DNA of 5,444 bases, taken from positions 1 to 5,444 of the forward strand of contig JAJZLA010000141.1 of NCBI GenBank assembly GCA_021803845.1, written 5' to 3'. The notes under the pieces were generated by a model, which searched no databases, was not told where the DNA came from, and was given only the letters and a program-made list of their open reading frames with translations. Source of the DNA: a bacterium (GTDB lineage: Bacteria; SZUA-79; Acidulodesulfobacterales; Acidulodesulfobacteraceae). A program made the position numbers and the translations under genes. Shown piece by piece: positions 4,868 to 5,444 of this stretch (positions are counted from its first letter, which is position 1; each line of letters begins with the position of its first letter).

Positions 4868-5444
4868 ATGAGCAGTTCGTTTAAGTCCGGCGAAAAAAAG
4901 ACCGATCGTATTAAATCAAACGGTTTTAATAATATTACCGTGATAACTTCAATATTGTACGCTATAGTTGCAATATTTTTTATAGTATTTTCGCTAATCC
5001 GACACGACAAATTATTAATTGTTTCTGTATTAATTCTTTCAGCCGTATTTTATTTTTCCATTTTTCTAATCAATAAGTCTATTAAGAAAAAAGCCGAAAT
5101 AATCAATAATTTCATAGACGATTTTCTTTATAAAGATAAAGATTTGCGCAAAAACATGCCGCAAATTAATTTTTTCGGTTTAGACGACAAGGTAAGCGAA
5201 CTTTTTAAAAATCTTTATAATATTTTTATAAAATCCGTAGATTCTACAAATAACGTCGTCGTGGACGCAAGAATAGAAAGCGCGGAAATGGAAAAAATTT
5301 ATAAAGAAAACGAATCCTTAGTCGGTCAAATTTCTTCTATTTCAAGCGCAATAGACGAAATTATCATGTCTCATAAAGAAATGACCAAAGGCGCTAAGTT
5401 TGCCCAAAATTCTTCCAGCGATTCTTTTAAAAAAGCCGGAGAAG
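4868..5444 (+). CDS. Membrane-anchored methyl-accepting chemotaxis-type protein, N-terminal part, truncated by window edge
   Basis: The frame is open from the ATG at 4868 to the edge (192 codons). A strong Shine-Dalgarno, GGAGG (4856-4860), lies seven bases before the ATG. After a charged cytoplasmic leader (1-22) there are two hydrophobic helices at about 23-44 and 49-68, joined by only four residues (RHDK), so there is no periplasmic ligand domain. Residues 69-121 are charged and end in 'LDDKVSELFKNLYNIF' (105-120), which resembles the second helix of a degenerate HAMP linker. From about 134 onward the sequence is heptad-like. 'SSISSAIDEIIMSHKEMTKGAKFAQ' spans 156-180, and its pattern is typical of the start of an MCP signalling coiled coil. 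The hairpin tip that binds CheA/CheW lies beyond the edge, so the MCP call is an inference. A histidine kinase or other coiled-coil membrane protein is the alternative. It is transcribed divergently from the glycosyltransferase operon. Confidence 0.62.
   Translation, partial: MSSSFKSGEKKTDRIKSNGFNNITVITSILYAIVAIFFIVFSLIRHDKLLIVSVLILSAVFYFSIFLINKSIKKKAEIINNFIDDFLYKDKDLRKNMPQINFFGLDDKVSELFKNLYNIFIKSVDSTNNVVVDARIESAEMEKIYKENESLVGQISSISSAIDEIIMSHKEMTKGAKFAQNSSSDSFKKAGE

Noticed and set aside
4801..5010. Minus-strand frame of 69 codons over the start of the chemotaxis-type gene
   Set aside because: The plus-strand gene has a strong Shine-Dalgarno and a coherent two-helix and coiled-coil layout. 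The antisense frame is its mirror.

Overview
This is a low-GC, gene-dense bacterial window with A/T-rich intergenic DNA. It most likely comes from a Gram-negative, motile organism: it carries an LPS-core-type glycosyltransferase, a GT10 fucosyltransferase-like gene and the start of a chemotaxis receptor, and its tRNA has an encoded CCA end. The phylum cannot be settled from this sequence. A deltaproteobacterial-type lineage is one guess, held weakly.

Left part (1-2235, minus strand): the 5' two-fifths of a RecD2-type helicase gene runs off the left edge. A complete arsB arsenite-efflux gene lies 75 bases upstream of it in the same direction, so arsB may be transcribed into recD2. No arsR, arsC, arsA or arsD is present in the window. 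The arsB upstream region holds a long imperfect dyad (2286-2336) over a candidate -10 box, which is the best regulatory signal in the window.

Middle (2236-2668): a sigma70-type promoter drives a clear tRNA-Pro(GGG) gene on the plus strand. It converges on the glycosyltransferase pair across 124 bases that hold only a weak A/T hairpin.

Right part (2669-5444): two minus-strand glycosyltransferase genes form a tight operon with a 21-base gap. The order is a GT10 (alpha-1,3-fucosyltransferase-like) gene followed by a WaaE-like GT2 gene. Both probably build a cell-surface glycan such as LPS or O-antigen. A 414-base A/T-rich divergent spacer with several repeats separates them from a plus-strand gene for a membrane-anchored methyl-accepting chemotaxis-type protein with almost no periplasmic region. 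That gene runs off the right edge.

No CRISPR array, intact mobile element or clearly new multi-gene system is visible. The points most worth a second look are the solitary arsB with its dyad, the GT10 gene with an altered post-motif segment, and the repeat cluster at 4578-4668 that may be a mobile-element scar.
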